Origin: Azonexus sp. | Lineage (GTDB): Bacteria > Pseudomonadota > Gammaproteobacteria > Burkholderiales > Rhodocyclaceae | Assembly: GCF_030824335.1 (NCBI RefSeq) | Contig: NZ_JAVBXX010000042.1 | Coordinates: 1 to 64,000, forward strand | Reading direction: 5' to 3' | DNA: 64,000 bases | Part shown: in pieces, positions 54,554 through 63,014 of the stretch | How the letters are laid out: each line of letters begins with the position of its first letter | Numbering within the stretch: the first letter of the stretch is position 1 | The notes under the pieces: model-generated | Told to the model about the DNA's origin: nothing | Databases searched by the model: none | What the model saw: the letters and a program-made list of their open reading frames with translations, nothing else | Translations under genes and position numbers: made by a program

Positions 54554-55294
54554 ATGTCACGAGTTGCACTGATTACCGGTGGTATGGGTGGCTTGGGTGA
54601 AGCGATCTGCATCAAGATGGCAGCCTTGGGCTACAAAGTGGTAACCACCCATTCGCCGGGCAATGCCAAGGTCGATGAATGGCTGAAGAACATGAACAAC
54701 ATGGGCTACGGCTTCAAAGCCTATCCCTGTGACGTGACAGATTTTGATTCGGCCAAGGCCTGTGTCGACGTGGTAACGCGTGAGGTTGGGCCGGTCGATG
54801 TGCTGGTGAACAATGCCGGTATTACCCGTGACATGACCTTCAAGAAAATGACCAAGGCTGATTGGGATGCCGTGATGGGCACCAATCTCGATTCGGTTTT
54901 CAACATGACCAAGCAGGTCATGGACGGCATGGTCGAACGCAAGTGGGGTCGGGTGGTCAATGTGTCTTCGGTCAATGGCCAGAAGGGTGCTTTCGGCCAG
55001 ACCAACTACTCGGCCGCCAAAGCCGGCATGCATGGTTTTACCAAGGCGCTGGCGCTGGAAGTTGCCAAGCAGGGTGTCACAGTAAATACAATATCGCCGG
55101 GTTATATTGGCACCAAGATGGTGACCGCGATTCCGCAAGACATTCTGGACTCGAAAATTCTCCCGCAGATTCCGGTCGGCCGTCTTGGCAAACCGGAAGA
55201 AATTGCCGGTCTCGTGGCGTACCTGGCTTCCGATGAAGCCGCGTTTGTCACCGGGGCCAATATTTCCATTAATGGCGGTCAGCACATGTTCTGA
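54554..55294 (+). CDS. phaB: Acetoacetyl-CoA reductase, copy 1
   Basis: NADPH-dependent SDR (246 aa) that makes (R)-3-hydroxybutyryl-CoA for PhaC. The motifs are VALITGGMGGLG, the NNAG motif in VLVNNAGITRDMTF, the catalytic Ser in VNVSSVNGQKG, YSAAKAG with Tyr and Lys, and the closing GANISINGGQHMF. GGAGGAGGG precedes the ATG by 6 nt, a strong ribosome-binding site. It is located 27 bp after phaC and is probably co-transcribed. Confidence 0.93.
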   Translation: MSRVALITGGMGGLGEAICIKMAALGYKVVTTHSPGNAKVDEWLKNMNNMGYGFKAYPCDVTDFDSAKACVDVVTREVGPVDVLVNNAGITRDMTFKKMTKADWDAVMGTNLDSVFNMTKQVMDGMVERKWGRVVNVSSVNGQKGAFGQTNYSAAKAGMHGFTKALALEVAKQGVTVNTISPGYIGTKMVTAIPQDILDSKILPQIPVGRLGKPEEIAGLVAYLASDEAAFVTGANISINGGQHMF

Positions 55295-55338
55295 CCGGTA
55301 TTTTTTAACCCCCGTTTTACTTAACAAGGAAAAAAACT

Positions 55339-56082
55339 ATGACGCAACGCGTTGCTCTCGTTACTGGCGCCCTCGGTGGTCTTGGAACCGCTATTGCACA
55401 ACAGCTGGCATTGGCCGGTCACAAGGTGGTCGCCGCTTATCACCCGGAATTCGACAAGCCGGATGAGTGGGTCAAGGAACAAGCTGAAGCAGGTTTCAAG
55501 GATTTCATCCTGGTTGCCGGTGATGTATCCGATCTCGAATCCAGCGCCAAGATGGTTGCCGAAGCCGAAGCCAAGGCCGGCCCGATCGACATCCTGGTGA
55601 ACAATGCCGGTATCACCCGTGACCGTATGTTCGCCAAGCTGGAAAAAGATGGTTGGGATGCTGTTATCGCCACCAACCTGACCAGCCTGTTCAACGTTAC
55701 CAAGCAAGTGTCCACCAAGATGGCTGAACGCGGTTGGGGTCGTATCGTGAACATCGCTTCCGTCAATGGCGTCAAGGGCCAAGCCGGTCAGACCAACTAC
55801 TCTGCCGCCAAGGCTGGCGTGATCGGTTTCTCCAAGGCTCTGGCTGCCGAACTGGCAACCAAGGGCGTGACGGTCAACGTCATCGCTCCGGGCTATGTCG
55901 CGACCAAGATGGTTACTGCCATCCGCGAAGACATCCTGAAGACCATCGTTGACTCCGTACCGATGAAGCGCCTGGCCAAGCCGGAAGAAATCGGTTTCGC
56001 CGTGGCCTTCCTGGCCAGCGAACTGTCCGGCTTCACTACCGGTGCTACGCTGAACATCAATGGTGGTTTGTACTACCAGTAA
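55339..56082 (+). CDS. phaB: Acetoacetyl-CoA reductase, copy 2
   Basis: A second SDR (247 aa) related to its neighbour and very likely a tandem duplicate. It shares VALVTGALGGLG, LVNNAGITRDRMF, NIASVNGVKGQAGQTNYSAAKAG and the closing TTGATLNINGGLYYQ. It differs in the substrate-side loops (for example DEWVKEQAEAGFKDF) and in codon use, which is notably biased to frequent codons, hinting at high expression. AAGGAAAA precedes the ATG. A UUCG-loop terminator follows. Confidence 0.92.
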   Translation: MTQRVALVTGALGGLGTAIAQQLALAGHKVVAAYHPEFDKPDEWVKEQAEAGFKDFILVAGDVSDLESSAKMVAEAEAKAGPIDILVNNAGITRDRMFAKLEKDGWDAVIATNLTSLFNVTKQVSTKMAERGWGRIVNIASVNGVKGQAGQTNYSAAKAGVIGFSKALAAELATKGVTVNVIAPGYVATKMVTAIREDILKTIVDSVPMKRLAKPEEIGFAVAFLASELSGFTTGATLNINGGLYYQ

Positions 56083-56094
56083 TCGTTCGCGACG

Positions 56095-56122
56095 AAAGGG
56101 CGCCTTCGGGCGCCTTTTTTTT
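56095..56122 (+). terminator. Rho-independent terminator with UUCG loop after the phaCBB genes
   Basis: AAAGGGCGCC (56095-56104) and GGCGCCTTTT (56109-56118) pair over a TTCG tetraloop, followed by an eight-T run. It ends phaC-phaB-phaB just before the phaR promoter. Confidence 0.95.
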
Positions 56123-56126
56123 CGGC

Positions 56127-56143
56127 TATAATGTTGCACTGCA
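56127..56143 (+). promoter_or_regulatory. phaR -10 box with overlapping candidate PhaR operator
   Basis: TATAAT (56127-56132) is followed after one base by TTGCACTGCA (56134-56143), which covers the expected transcription start. This suits autorepression by PhaR. A related motif is upstream of phaC. Confidence 0.6.
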
Positions 56144-56169
56144 CACAAAAATGTATTGAGGATTGCAGC

Positions 56170-56721
56170 ATGTCTGAAGCGGTTCGCCTGATCAAGAAAT
56201 ACCCCAATCGTCGTTTGTACGATACCAAGACAAGCGCATATATCACGCTGGGGGATGTCAAGGAACTGGTCCTCAAGTTCGAGAATTTCAAGGTCATCGA
56301 TGCCAAGACTGGCGACGATTTGACGCGTAGCATCCTCTTTCAGATCATTCTGGAAGAAGAGGCCGGTGCCGTGCCCTTGTTTTCGTGCGACCTGCTTTCG
56401 GGCTTCATCCGTTTCTACGGCAGCACTTCCCAGAACATGCTCGGCAAGTATCTGGAAAACAACATGAAGACGTTTGTCGATTTCCAGCAAAAACTGCAGG
56501 AACAATCGCGCACGATGTACGGCGGTGACAGCGCTACCGTGCAGGCGGATTTCTGGAACCAGTTCCTGAATTTTCAGCAACCTGCCATGCAGAACATGAT
56601 GTCGACTTACATGGACCAGTCAAAAAAAATGTTTCAGTCCATGCAGGATCAGCTAAAAACGCAAACGCGCACCATGTTCCCGGCTTTCCCGGCCAATCCC
56701 GCGGATAACGTCGAGAAGTAA
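56170..56721 (+). CDS. phaR: PhaR, PHA-responsive repressor
   Basis: Binds nascent PHA granules and DNA, and releases phasin and pha genes from repression when polymer is made. The 183-aa product has the PHB/PHA accumulation regulator DNA-binding N-terminus (VRLIKKYPNRRLYDTKTSAYITLGDVKELV). The PHB-acc domain follows (DDLTRSILFQIILEEE, LLSGFIRFYGSTSQNMLGKYLE). The C-terminus is Gln/Met-rich. GAGGA lies 7 nt before the ATG at 56170; an in-frame ATG at 56131 overlaps the promoter and is not used. Confidence 0.95.
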   Translation: MSEAVRLIKKYPNRRLYDTKTSAYITLGDVKELVLKFENFKVIDAKTGDDLTRSILFQIILEEEAGAVPLFSCDLLSGFIRFYGSTSQNMLGKYLENNMKTFVDFQQKLQEQSRTMYGGDSATVQADFWNQFLNFQQPAMQNMMSTYMDQSKKMFQSMQDQLKTQTRTMFPAFPANPADNVEK

Positions 56722-56749
56722 AAAAGCACCAGGGCGATTGCCCTGATGC
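56720..56749 (-). terminator. Terminator for the Spy-like gene
   Basis: On the minus strand GCATCAGGGC and GCCCTGGTGC form a 10-bp stem (one G-U) with an AATC loop, then a six-T run. It directly abuts the phaR stop and ends transcripts from the right. Confidence 0.8.
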
Positions 56750-56828
56750 ACTTCGATCCAGCAAGTCATCCTGTGCAATAAATCAGCCACGCCAACCGAC
56801 AGGTCGCGTGGCTGCTGTTTATGGGCGA

Positions 56829-57338
56829 TCAGGATTTCGGGCCGCGTCCGCCGGGTTTTCCTGGCATCGGCGTGTTCAGTTGCTGACGTTGTTCTGGCGT
56901 CAGCACATCCAGTACCTTGCGTTCGACCTGCAGGCGCGCCATTTCCATGTCGGCCCGTTGCTGGGTCATGCTGACGATCAGTTCCTTGGCCTTGGCTTCA
57001 CTGTAGTCAGGGCTCTTTTTCAGCGTTTGCAACTCGGTTTCCACCTTTTTCAAGGCTTTCATCTGTTTGCGCATGACCGGTGCCTGGTTATGCATCAACT
57101 CGAACACCTGATCCTGCTGCGCTTCGCTCAGATCGAGGCGGTGCAGGCCACGCATCATGCCCATGCCTTGACCATGACCGTGCTGCATCATGCCGGCGCC
57201 TTGCGCACCCGGCTTGCCATCGCAGCCACCCATTTTGCCGCCTTGCCCCTGATAGGCCATGGCACTCAGCGGAACGGCGAGGGCGATACCGGCAACGGCG
57301 AGCCAGCGCTTGATCGGGGTCTGATTAAAGTTTTTCAT
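56829..57338 (-). CDS. Spy/CpxP-like periplasmic protein
   Basis: A 169-aa precursor. The signal peptide ends near LSAMA-YQGQ, and a Gly/Met/His-rich linker (MMQHGHGQGMGMM) could bind metal. The helical LTXXQ-type domain carries the motifs LDLSEAQQDQVFEL and LTPEQRQQL. Members are periplasmic chaperones or sensors of metal or envelope stress. GGAG lies 8 nt before the ATG at 57338; the longer frame to 57386 lacks a ribosome-binding site. No cpxRA-like pair is in the window. Confidence 0.85.
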   Translation of the reverse strand: MKNFNQTPIKRWLAVAGIALAVPLSAMAYQGQGGKMGGCDGKPGAQGAGMMQHGHGQGMGMMRGLHRLDLSEAQQDQVFELMHNQAPVMRKQMKALKKVETELQTLKKSPDYSEAKAKELIVSMTQQRADMEMARLQVERKVLDVLTPEQRQQLNTPMPGKPGGRGPKS

Positions 57339-57571
57339 GGTCTTGCTCCTGTGGATGAGCCAGATGTGTTCTGGCGACGGAATCAAGACTACAGATATCC
57401 ATGTAAGCTGTCGTTTGCGGTTTGTAAGGATTCGTTTCTGGCTGGCAGGTTATGGAGGGGCGTGTGTTGGCGAATGCGAATAAACGACCCAGTGCCACCG
57501 GTCGCAATTTCCAGCCAGCACGACCGGAATCAAAGTCATTCGAGCGTGGCTACACGACTACAATTGGCGCA

Positions 57572-58369
57572 ATGAATCGACGTAGCCTTATTCTCTTTGT
57601 ATTATCAATTGTCCTTACGGTTGGAGCGCTTGCTGCCCCTACTGCACAGGAGCGTACAGACTGGTCCAGTTTCTTTGCTGCTGCCGAGGCGCGCGGCACT
57701 ATCGTTGTCTGGGACAACCGCAATGGGCGTGACGTGGCCTTCGTATACGACCCGGAACGCGCAGGCCGTCGCTACTCGCCGGCTTCAACCTTCAAAATTC
57801 CCCACAGCCTATTCGCTCTTGACGCGGGAATCCTCCGTGATGAGTTCCAGGTAATACCCTGGGATGGCGTTAAGCGCTCGATAGAGGCATGGAATGAAAA
57901 CCAGAACCTGCGCTCTGCGATGCGAAATTCGACTGTTTGGGTCTACGAAAGATTCGCTCAGCGGCTTGGCGATGCGCGTGAGACTGCGTACATGAGAAAG
58001 ATTGCGTATGGCAACGCAGTTGCGGGAGGCAGCAAACCTTTCTGGGTCGAAGGCGACTTGGCAATTTCTGCAAATGAACAAATATCGTTTTTGCACCATC
58101 TCTATCGTAATGAACTGCCGTTCCGGGGCGAGCATCAGCGGCTCGTCAAGGATGTGATGGTGAATGAGGCTGGCCGTGATTGGATATTGCGGGCCAAGAC
58201 CGGTTGGAGTGGAAAAATTGGCTGGTGGGTAGGCTGGGTCGAGTGGCCAACTGGACCGGTTTTTTTCGCGCTGAACATCGATACGCCCAACAGATTGGAC
58301 GACCTCTCAAAGCGGCAAGAGATTACTCGCAACATTCTTCGCTCCATCAATGCTCTACCACCGTCTTGA
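57572..58369 (+). CDS. Class D (OXA-type) beta-lactamase
   Basis: A serine beta-lactamase of 265 aa, a normal OXA length. The signal peptide is residues 1-22 (RRSLILFVLSIVLTVGALAA). All class D motifs are in place: S72-T-F-K75 in PASTFKIPHSLFALD, S120-T-V in NSTVWVYERFA, Y146-G-N in KIAYGN, K209-T-G in RAKTGWSG, and the closing WWVGWVEW. Hydrolysis spectrum cannot be told from sequence. TACAAT (57559-57564) just before the ATG may be a -10. The surroundings show no integron or IS, so it looks chromosomal and intrinsic. Confidence 0.93.
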   Translation: MNRRSLILFVLSIVLTVGALAAPTAQERTDWSSFFAAAEARGTIVVWDNRNGRDVAFVYDPERAGRRYSPASTFKIPHSLFALDAGILRDEFQVIPWDGVKRSIEAWNENQNLRSAMRNSTVWVYERFAQRLGDARETAYMRKIAYGNAVAGGSKPFWVEGDLAISANEQISFLHHLYRNELPFRGEHQRLVKDVMVNEAGRDWILRAKTGWSGKIGWWVGWVEWPTGPVFFALNIDTPNRLDDLSKRQEITRNILRSINALPPS

Positions 58370-58536
58370 TGGGGCGTTGCGATATATGTTGTTAACCTGA
58401 AGCAGATGGCCCGCCGCACATAGGCCACTGCCTGCTACTGAGTGACTCCCGCAAGCGTCGATAAACCGGAGTTACCCGTTCAAAAACGGCAAAATCTTCC
58501 GGTCAACCATCAACAAACCGTAAAAACCGAATGCTT

Positions 58537-58575
58537 GCCAATCAGCCTGGCGTTTGCAGCCGCAGGCTGATTGGC
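58537..58575. repeat. Perfect 13-bp inverted repeat after the aminotransferase gene
   Basis: GCCAATCAGCCTG (58537-58549) and CAGGCTGATTGGC (58563-58575) flank a 13-nt loop, 7 bp from the aminotransferase stop. On the minus strand TTTTT follows about 10 nt later, so it may be a weak terminator or 3'-end stabiliser. Confidence 0.55.
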
Positions 58576-58582
58576 GGCATGG

Positions 58583-59719
58583 TCAGTTGGCTGCGGGCAT
58601 GCTGCTGAGCGCCTTCTCCAGCGTGGCTACGCTGCGTTCCGGATCGTGCAATTTGTCCAGTCCGAACAGGCCGAGGCGGAAGGTTCGGAAGTCGGCTGGT
58701 TCGTCGCACATCAGTGGTACGCCGGTCGCGCTTTGCAGGCCGGCGGCGATGAATTTCTTGCCGTTCTGGATGTCCGGGTCGCTGGTGTAGCTGACGACCA
58801 CGCCGGGGGCCTGGAAGCCTTCTGCTGCGACACTGGGGAAACCGCGTTCGACGAGCAGGGCGCGGACGCGCCGGCCGAGTTCCCATTGCTCGGCGCAGAC
58901 CTTGGCGAAGCCGTAGGCTTCGGTTTCCAGCATGACGTCGCGCATGGTTTTCAGGGCGTCGGTCGGCATTGTTGCGTGATACGCGTGAGCGCCGCCTTCG
59001 TAGGTTTCCATGATGTTCAGCCACTTTTTCAGATCGCAGGCGAAGCTGCTGCTGGTCGTCGCATCGATCTTGTTACGGGCGCGTTCGCCGAGGGCGACGA
59101 GGGCGCAGCACGGCGAGCCGCTCCAGCCTTTTTGCGGGGCGCTGATCAGCACATCGACTTCATTGGCCTGCATATCCACCCAAACCGTGCCTGAAGCGAT
59201 GCAATCGAGCACAAAAAGCCCGTCGACCGCACGCACGGCGGCCCCCACGGCGCGCAGGTAATCGTCGGGCAGGATCATGCCCGAGGAAGTTTCGACATGC
59301 GGGGCGAAAACGACGGCCGGGCGCAGCGCATGGATCGCGGCGACGACTTCTTCGATGGGGGCCGGGGCAAAGGGGGCCTGGGTGCCGCTGCCTTGCTGGC
59401 GGGCCTTGAAAACCGTCGCTTCGGCCGGAATGTTGCCCATCTCGAAAATCTGCGTCCAGCGGTAGCTGAACCAACCGTTGCGGATGACCATGACCTTCTG
59501 GCCGCTGGCGAACTGGCGGGCTACCGCTTCCATGCCGAAGGTGCCGCTGCCGGGAACAACAATGGCAGATCTGGCGTGATAAACCGTTTTGACAATACGC
59601 GAGATGTCGCGCATGACGCCCTGGAATTGTTGCGACATGTGGTTCAGTGCGCGGTCGGTATAGACCACGGAATATTCGAGCAGTCCGTCGGGGTCGGGGG
59701 TGGTCAGCAGTGCTGGCAT
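58583..59719 (-). CDS. Class V aminotransferase (alanine-glyoxylate transaminase-like)
   Basis: A PLP enzyme of 378 aa. The PLP-lysine motif is SAPQKGWSGSPCCALVALG. Other family segments are AIVVPGSGTFGMEAVARQF, VVFAPHVETSSGMILPDDYL and DGLFVLDCIASGTVWVDMQANEVD. Substrate candidates are alanine/serine with glyoxylate; which is used here is not clear. The start at 59719 is fixed by GGAGA 6 nt upstream; the longer frame extends into the intergenic region. There is a 58-bp gap to the ABC genes on the same strand. Confidence 0.88.
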   Translation of the reverse strand: MPALLTTPDPDGLLEYSVVYTDRALNHMSQQFQGVMRDISRIVKTVYHARSAIVVPGSGTFGMEAVARQFASGQKVMVIRNGWFSYRWTQIFEMGNIPAEATVFKARQQGSGTQAPFAPAPIEEVVAAIHALRPAVVFAPHVETSSGMILPDDYLRAVGAAVRAVDGLFVLDCIASGTVWVDMQANEVDVLISAPQKGWSGSPCCALVALGERARNKIDATTSSSFACDLKKWLNIMETYEGGAHAYHATMPTDALKTMRDVMLETEAYGFAKVCAEQWELGRRVRALLVERGFPSVAAEGFQAPGVVVSYTSDPDIQNGKKFIAAGLQSATGVPLMCDEPADFRTFRLGLFGLDKLHDPERSVATLEKALSSMPAAN

Positions 59720-59777
59720 GGATGTCTCCGGCTTTTGATTGTGAGGGGGCGAGGATAACGCCGTCACCGGCTGGCGG

Positions 59778-60515
59778 CTAGTCTGCCGGCAAGTGCTTTG
59801 TCGGTATCGGGTGCGGACGGTCGCTGACGATGTCGCCATCGACCAGTTCGACGATGCGGTCACAGCGGCCGGCCAGGCGTGGGTCGTGGGTGACGATCAG
59901 GAAGGTGGTCTGCTCGCGCTGGTTGACCTCGCGCAGCAGTGCGAAGATGTCGTCGGCGGTGTGCGTGTCGAGGTTGCCGGTCGGCTCGTCGGCGAGTACC
60001 AGCGACGGGCGCATGGCCAGCGCCCGGGCGATGGCAACGCGTTGCTGCTGGCCGCCGGAGAGCTTGCTCGCCGGGTAGTCGGCACGCTCCGAGAGACCGA
60101 CGCCGGCCAGCAGTTCGGCGGCGCGTGCGCGCATGGCTGTATCGGGACGGCCGCGGTCGATGAGCAGCGGCATCATGACGTTTTCCAGCGCCGTGAACGC
60201 CGGGATCAGCAGGTGGTGCTGGAAGACGAAGCCGATCCGCTGCCCGCGCAGGCGGGTGATTTCGGTCTCGCTCAGGGTGCTGGTCTCGACGCCGTCGATG
60301 AACAGCTGGCCGGCGCTGGGCCGGTCGAGCAGGCCGATCAGGTTGAGCAGCGTGCTCTTGCCGGAACCGGACGGGCCGATCAGCGCGGCGAACTCGCCGC
60401 GTTGCAGCGTCAGGTCGATGCCGTGCAATACCTCCAGCTCGCTGTCCCCGCTCAGATAGGATTTTTTCAGCCCGGCCAGTTGCAGGACGGCGTTTGCTGG
60501 CAGCGTTTCAGCCAC
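59778..60515 (-). CDS. ABC transporter ATP-binding protein (MacB/LolD-type)
   Basis: The ATPase subunit (245 aa) of a three-part exporter. It has Walker [10 protein letters not shown], the Q-loop in [13 protein letters not shown], the ABC signature LSGGQQQR, Walker [13 protein letters not shown] and the His switch in VTHDP. The ATG overlaps the permease 3' end by 8 nt. By its two partners it belongs to the MacAB/LolCDE type, which moves substrates out of the periplasm by mechanotransmission; substrate unknown. Confidence 0.94.
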   Translation of the reverse strand: MAETLPANAVLQLAGLKKSYLSGDSELEVLHGIDLTLQRGEFAALIGPSGSGKSTLLNLIGLLDRPSAGQLFIDGVETSTLSETEITRLRGQRIGFVFQHHLLIPAFTALENVMMPLLIDRGRPDTAMRARAAELLAGVGLSERADYPASKLSGGQQQRVAIARALAMRPSLVLADEPTGNLDTHTADDIFALLREVNQREQTTFLIVTHDPRLAGRCDRIVELVDGDIVSDRPHPIPTKHLPAD

Positions 60516-61722
60516 GGATCGCCACCACTGGGTCGAGCGAAGCGGCGCGTCGCGCCGGCATCAGTGCCGCCAGCACGCCGACCAGCGTGGCGCCGGCGGC
60601 GGCAATCAGGACCAGGCCGGGTTCGACCTCGATCATGAACATCGGCGTCCCGTCGGCATTGACGGCGAGCGTCCGCCAGAGCGCCAGGAAGCACCAGGCC
60701 AGCGCCGAGCCGAGCAACGAACCGAACAGGCCGACGATACCGCCCTGGAGCAGGAAGGTGCGCAGCATCTGGCCGCGGCTGGCACCCATGGCGCGCAGGA
60801 TGCCGATTTCGCGCGAGCGCTGGACGACCGAGACGACGAGCACGCTGGCGATGCCGAAAGCCACCGACAGGCCGATGAAGAAGCGGATGACGTTGCTCGA
60901 AATGCGCTGCGAGGTCAGCGCCGTGAAGAACTGGGCGTTGGTCTTGATCCAGCTGTCGGCGATCAGCCCGGTTTCGGCGTTGAGGCGCTGCGACAGCGCT
61001 TCGGCCTGGTACATGTCGTGCAATGCCAGGTCGATGCTGGAGACGCCGCCGACCAGGTCGAGCAGGCTTTGCGCGGTGCGCAGGCCGACATAGACATTGC
61101 GGGCGTTGGCGGCCTTGTTGCCGAGATCGAACAGGCCGACGATGGTCAGCGTATCCGATGCTCCGCTGCTGGCGTTGATGCGCAACTTGTCGCCCAGCGT
61201 GGCACCGAGATCGCGCGCCAGTTCGATGCCGATCAGCGCTTCGCCGGCATTGACGCGCAGTTCGCCGCCGACCATTTTCTGGTCGAGTTCGATGACGCGA
61301 ACGTAGTTGGCCGGTTCGATGCCGATCAGGCTGATCGACTTGTTGGCATCGCCGCGCACGGCAAAGGCCGGGCCGGAAGCGACCGGCGAGATGGCGGCAA
61401 TTTCCGGCAATTTTTCCAGTCGACCGCGCAAGGCCTGCCACTGATCGATCGACCGCAGGCGCTGCGCCTGCTTCTGCACCAGCGCCTGACCTTCGCCGAA
61501 CTGCGGCCGGGCGATTTCCTCGGCCGGCAGCAGCACCAGGTGCGCCTGCGAACTGAGTGTGCGCTTGACCAGGTTGGACTGCAGCCCGGACAGCAGCGCC
61601 GACATGAAGACGATCACCGAGACACCGACGCCGACCCCGACGATGATCAGCAGGCTCTGCGTCCGTCCCTCGCGCAGGAAGCGGGTGGCGGCGATCCATT
61701 CGAAAGGGAGCCAGGGATGCAT
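60508..61722 (-). CDS. ABC permease, FtsX/MacB-like
   Basis: A 404-aa permease with four membrane segments: one at the N-terminus ([25 protein letters not shown]) and three near the C-terminus ([59 protein letters not shown]). A large periplasmic MacB-type domain lies between. [16 protein letters not shown] is the FtsX-family signature and [16 protein letters not shown] the usual end. It lies between the adaptor gene (8-bp gap) and the ATPase (overlap). Confidence 0.93.
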   Translation of the reverse strand: MHPWLPFEWIAATRFLREGRTQSLLIIVGVGVGVSVIVFMSALLSGLQSNLVKRTLSSQAHLVLLPAEEIARPQFGEGQALVQKQAQRLRSIDQWQALRGRLEKLPEIAAISPVASGPAFAVRGDANKSISLIGIEPANYVRVIELDQKMVGGELRVNAGEALIGIELARDLGATLGDKLRINASSGASDTLTIVGLFDLGNKAANARNVYVGLRTAQSLLDLVGGVSSIDLALHDMYQAEALSQRLNAETGLIADSWIKTNAQFFTALTSQRISSNVIRFFIGLSVAFGIASVLVVSVVQRSREIGILRAMGASRGQMLRTFLLQGGIVGLFGSLLGSALAWCFLALWRTLAVNADGTPMFMIEVEPGLVLIAAAGATLVGVLAALMPARRAASLDPVVAIRG

Positions 61723-61730
61723 GGCGGACG

Positions 61731-62948
61731 TCAGTGGCCGGTGCGCACGCGGTCGCCAGCGGCGATACGCGGGTTGCTTGCCGGTACCACCAAGTCGCCG
61801 GCAGCCAGCCCGGCCACGATTTCAACCTGGCCGGCGTTGCGCAATCCGGTTTGCACCACTTGCCGCACGGCACGGCCCTCGCGCACGACGAGCACCCACT
61901 GTTCCAGCACGCTGCCGCGCAGTCCTTCGGCCGGCAGCAGGATGACGCCCTGTTTGCTGCCGGTTTCGATATCGATCGATACCGTCATGTCCTGTTTCAG
62001 GTAATCCGGCGGATTGTCTACGTGCAGCCGGACTTCGACCGAGCCGCGCTGCGGATCGACGGCCGGGCTGATGTAGGAAACGCGGGCGGGAAAGTGGCGA
62101 TCCGGCCAGGCATCGGCGGAAACCCGGGCCGTCTGGTCGAGCGCCAGCAGGCGCAGGTTCTTTTCGTCGATTTGCACCAGCAGTTCGGTCGCGCCGGCCG
62201 GCGACAGGCTGAGCAGCGTCTTGCCCGGCTGCACGCTGTCGCCCGGTTCGGCCAGACGGGCGAGGATGGTGCCGGGGCGCGGGGCGAGGATGCGCGTGTA
62301 GGCCAGTTTCGCCTGCGCCAGTTCGAGGCCGGCGCGTGCTTGTTCGACGGCGGCTTCGGCCAGCCGGTAATCGCCGCCGCCGCTGGCGTTGCTGCCGGCC
62401 TGCAACTGGCTGGCCTGGCGCTGGCTTTCGGCGACGGTCAGTGCGCGCCGGGCGTCGTCGAGCTGGTTGGTGCTGTAGAAACCCTTGGCGACCAGCGCTT
62501 CGGTGCGGGCGAATTGCTGCCGCGCCTGGGTCAGGTTGGCTTCGGCCTGACGCGAGGCTTCGCGGGCCAGCGGTTCGGCCAGCAGGCGCATCTGCTGCAG
62601 ACGCAATTCACTTTGCATGAGCAGGGTGCGGGCCTGGGCGACGCTGGCCTTTACTTCGCGGTCATCGAGTTCGATCAGCAGATTGCCTGCGGCGACCTGG
62701 CTGCCTTCGATGACATGCACTGCAAGAATTTGTCCCGATACCTGCGCAGCCAGTTCGCTGCGTTGCGGCGAGCGGACCTTGCCGCTGGCAACCACCGACT
62801 GGCGGATGTCACCATGTTGCGCGACCAGCACATCAACGGCCTTGCCGAACAACGGGCGCAGCAATATTGCGGTCAACAGCGCAAAAAGCAGGAAAACCGG
62901 AATCAGGACGACGGGGCGGCGCAGGCTGGCGAAGGAAAATCGTGGCAT
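61731..62948 (-). CDS. HlyD/MacA-type periplasmic adaptor
   Basis: A membrane-fusion protein of 405 aa. It has an N-terminal anchor (PVVLIPVFLLFALLTAILLRPLF), a biotinyl-lipoyl-like half motif (SGKVRSPQRSELAAQVSGQI), and a long alpha-hairpin coiled coil (about 100-200). The second half motif is ILAPRPGTILARLAEPGDSVQPGK, followed by beta-barrel and membrane-proximal regions. It is the first gene of the exporter operon (adaptor-permease-ATPase). No TolC-like gene is present, so an outer-membrane partner must be encoded elsewhere. Confidence 0.92.
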   Translation of the reverse strand: MPRFSFASLRRPVVLIPVFLLFALLTAILLRPLFGKAVDVLVAQHGDIRQSVVASGKVRSPQRSELAAQVSGQILAVHVIEGSQVAAGNLLIELDDREVKASVAQARTLLMQSELRLQQMRLLAEPLAREASRQAEANLTQARQQFARTEALVAKGFYSTNQLDDARRALTVAESQRQASQLQAGSNASGGGDYRLAEAAVEQARAGLELAQAKLAYTRILAPRPGTILARLAEPGDSVQPGKTLLSLSPAGATELLVQIDEKNLRLLALDQTARVSADAWPDRHFPARVSYISPAVDPQRGSVEVRLHVDNPPDYLKQDMTVSIDIETGSKQGVILLPAEGLRGSVLEQWVLVVREGRAVRQVVQTGLRNAGQVEIVAGLAAGDLVVPASNPRIAAGDRVRTGH

Positions 62949-63014
62949 GGGGCCTTGGAATTCGAAAATCAGGGTTGGCTAATATGGCTGTCGCGCATGG
63001 TAACCGCAATCGGC

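Noticed and set aside
56131..56169. Extended phaR start at 56131
   Set aside because: This ATG overlaps the TATAAT box and would not be in the mRNA.
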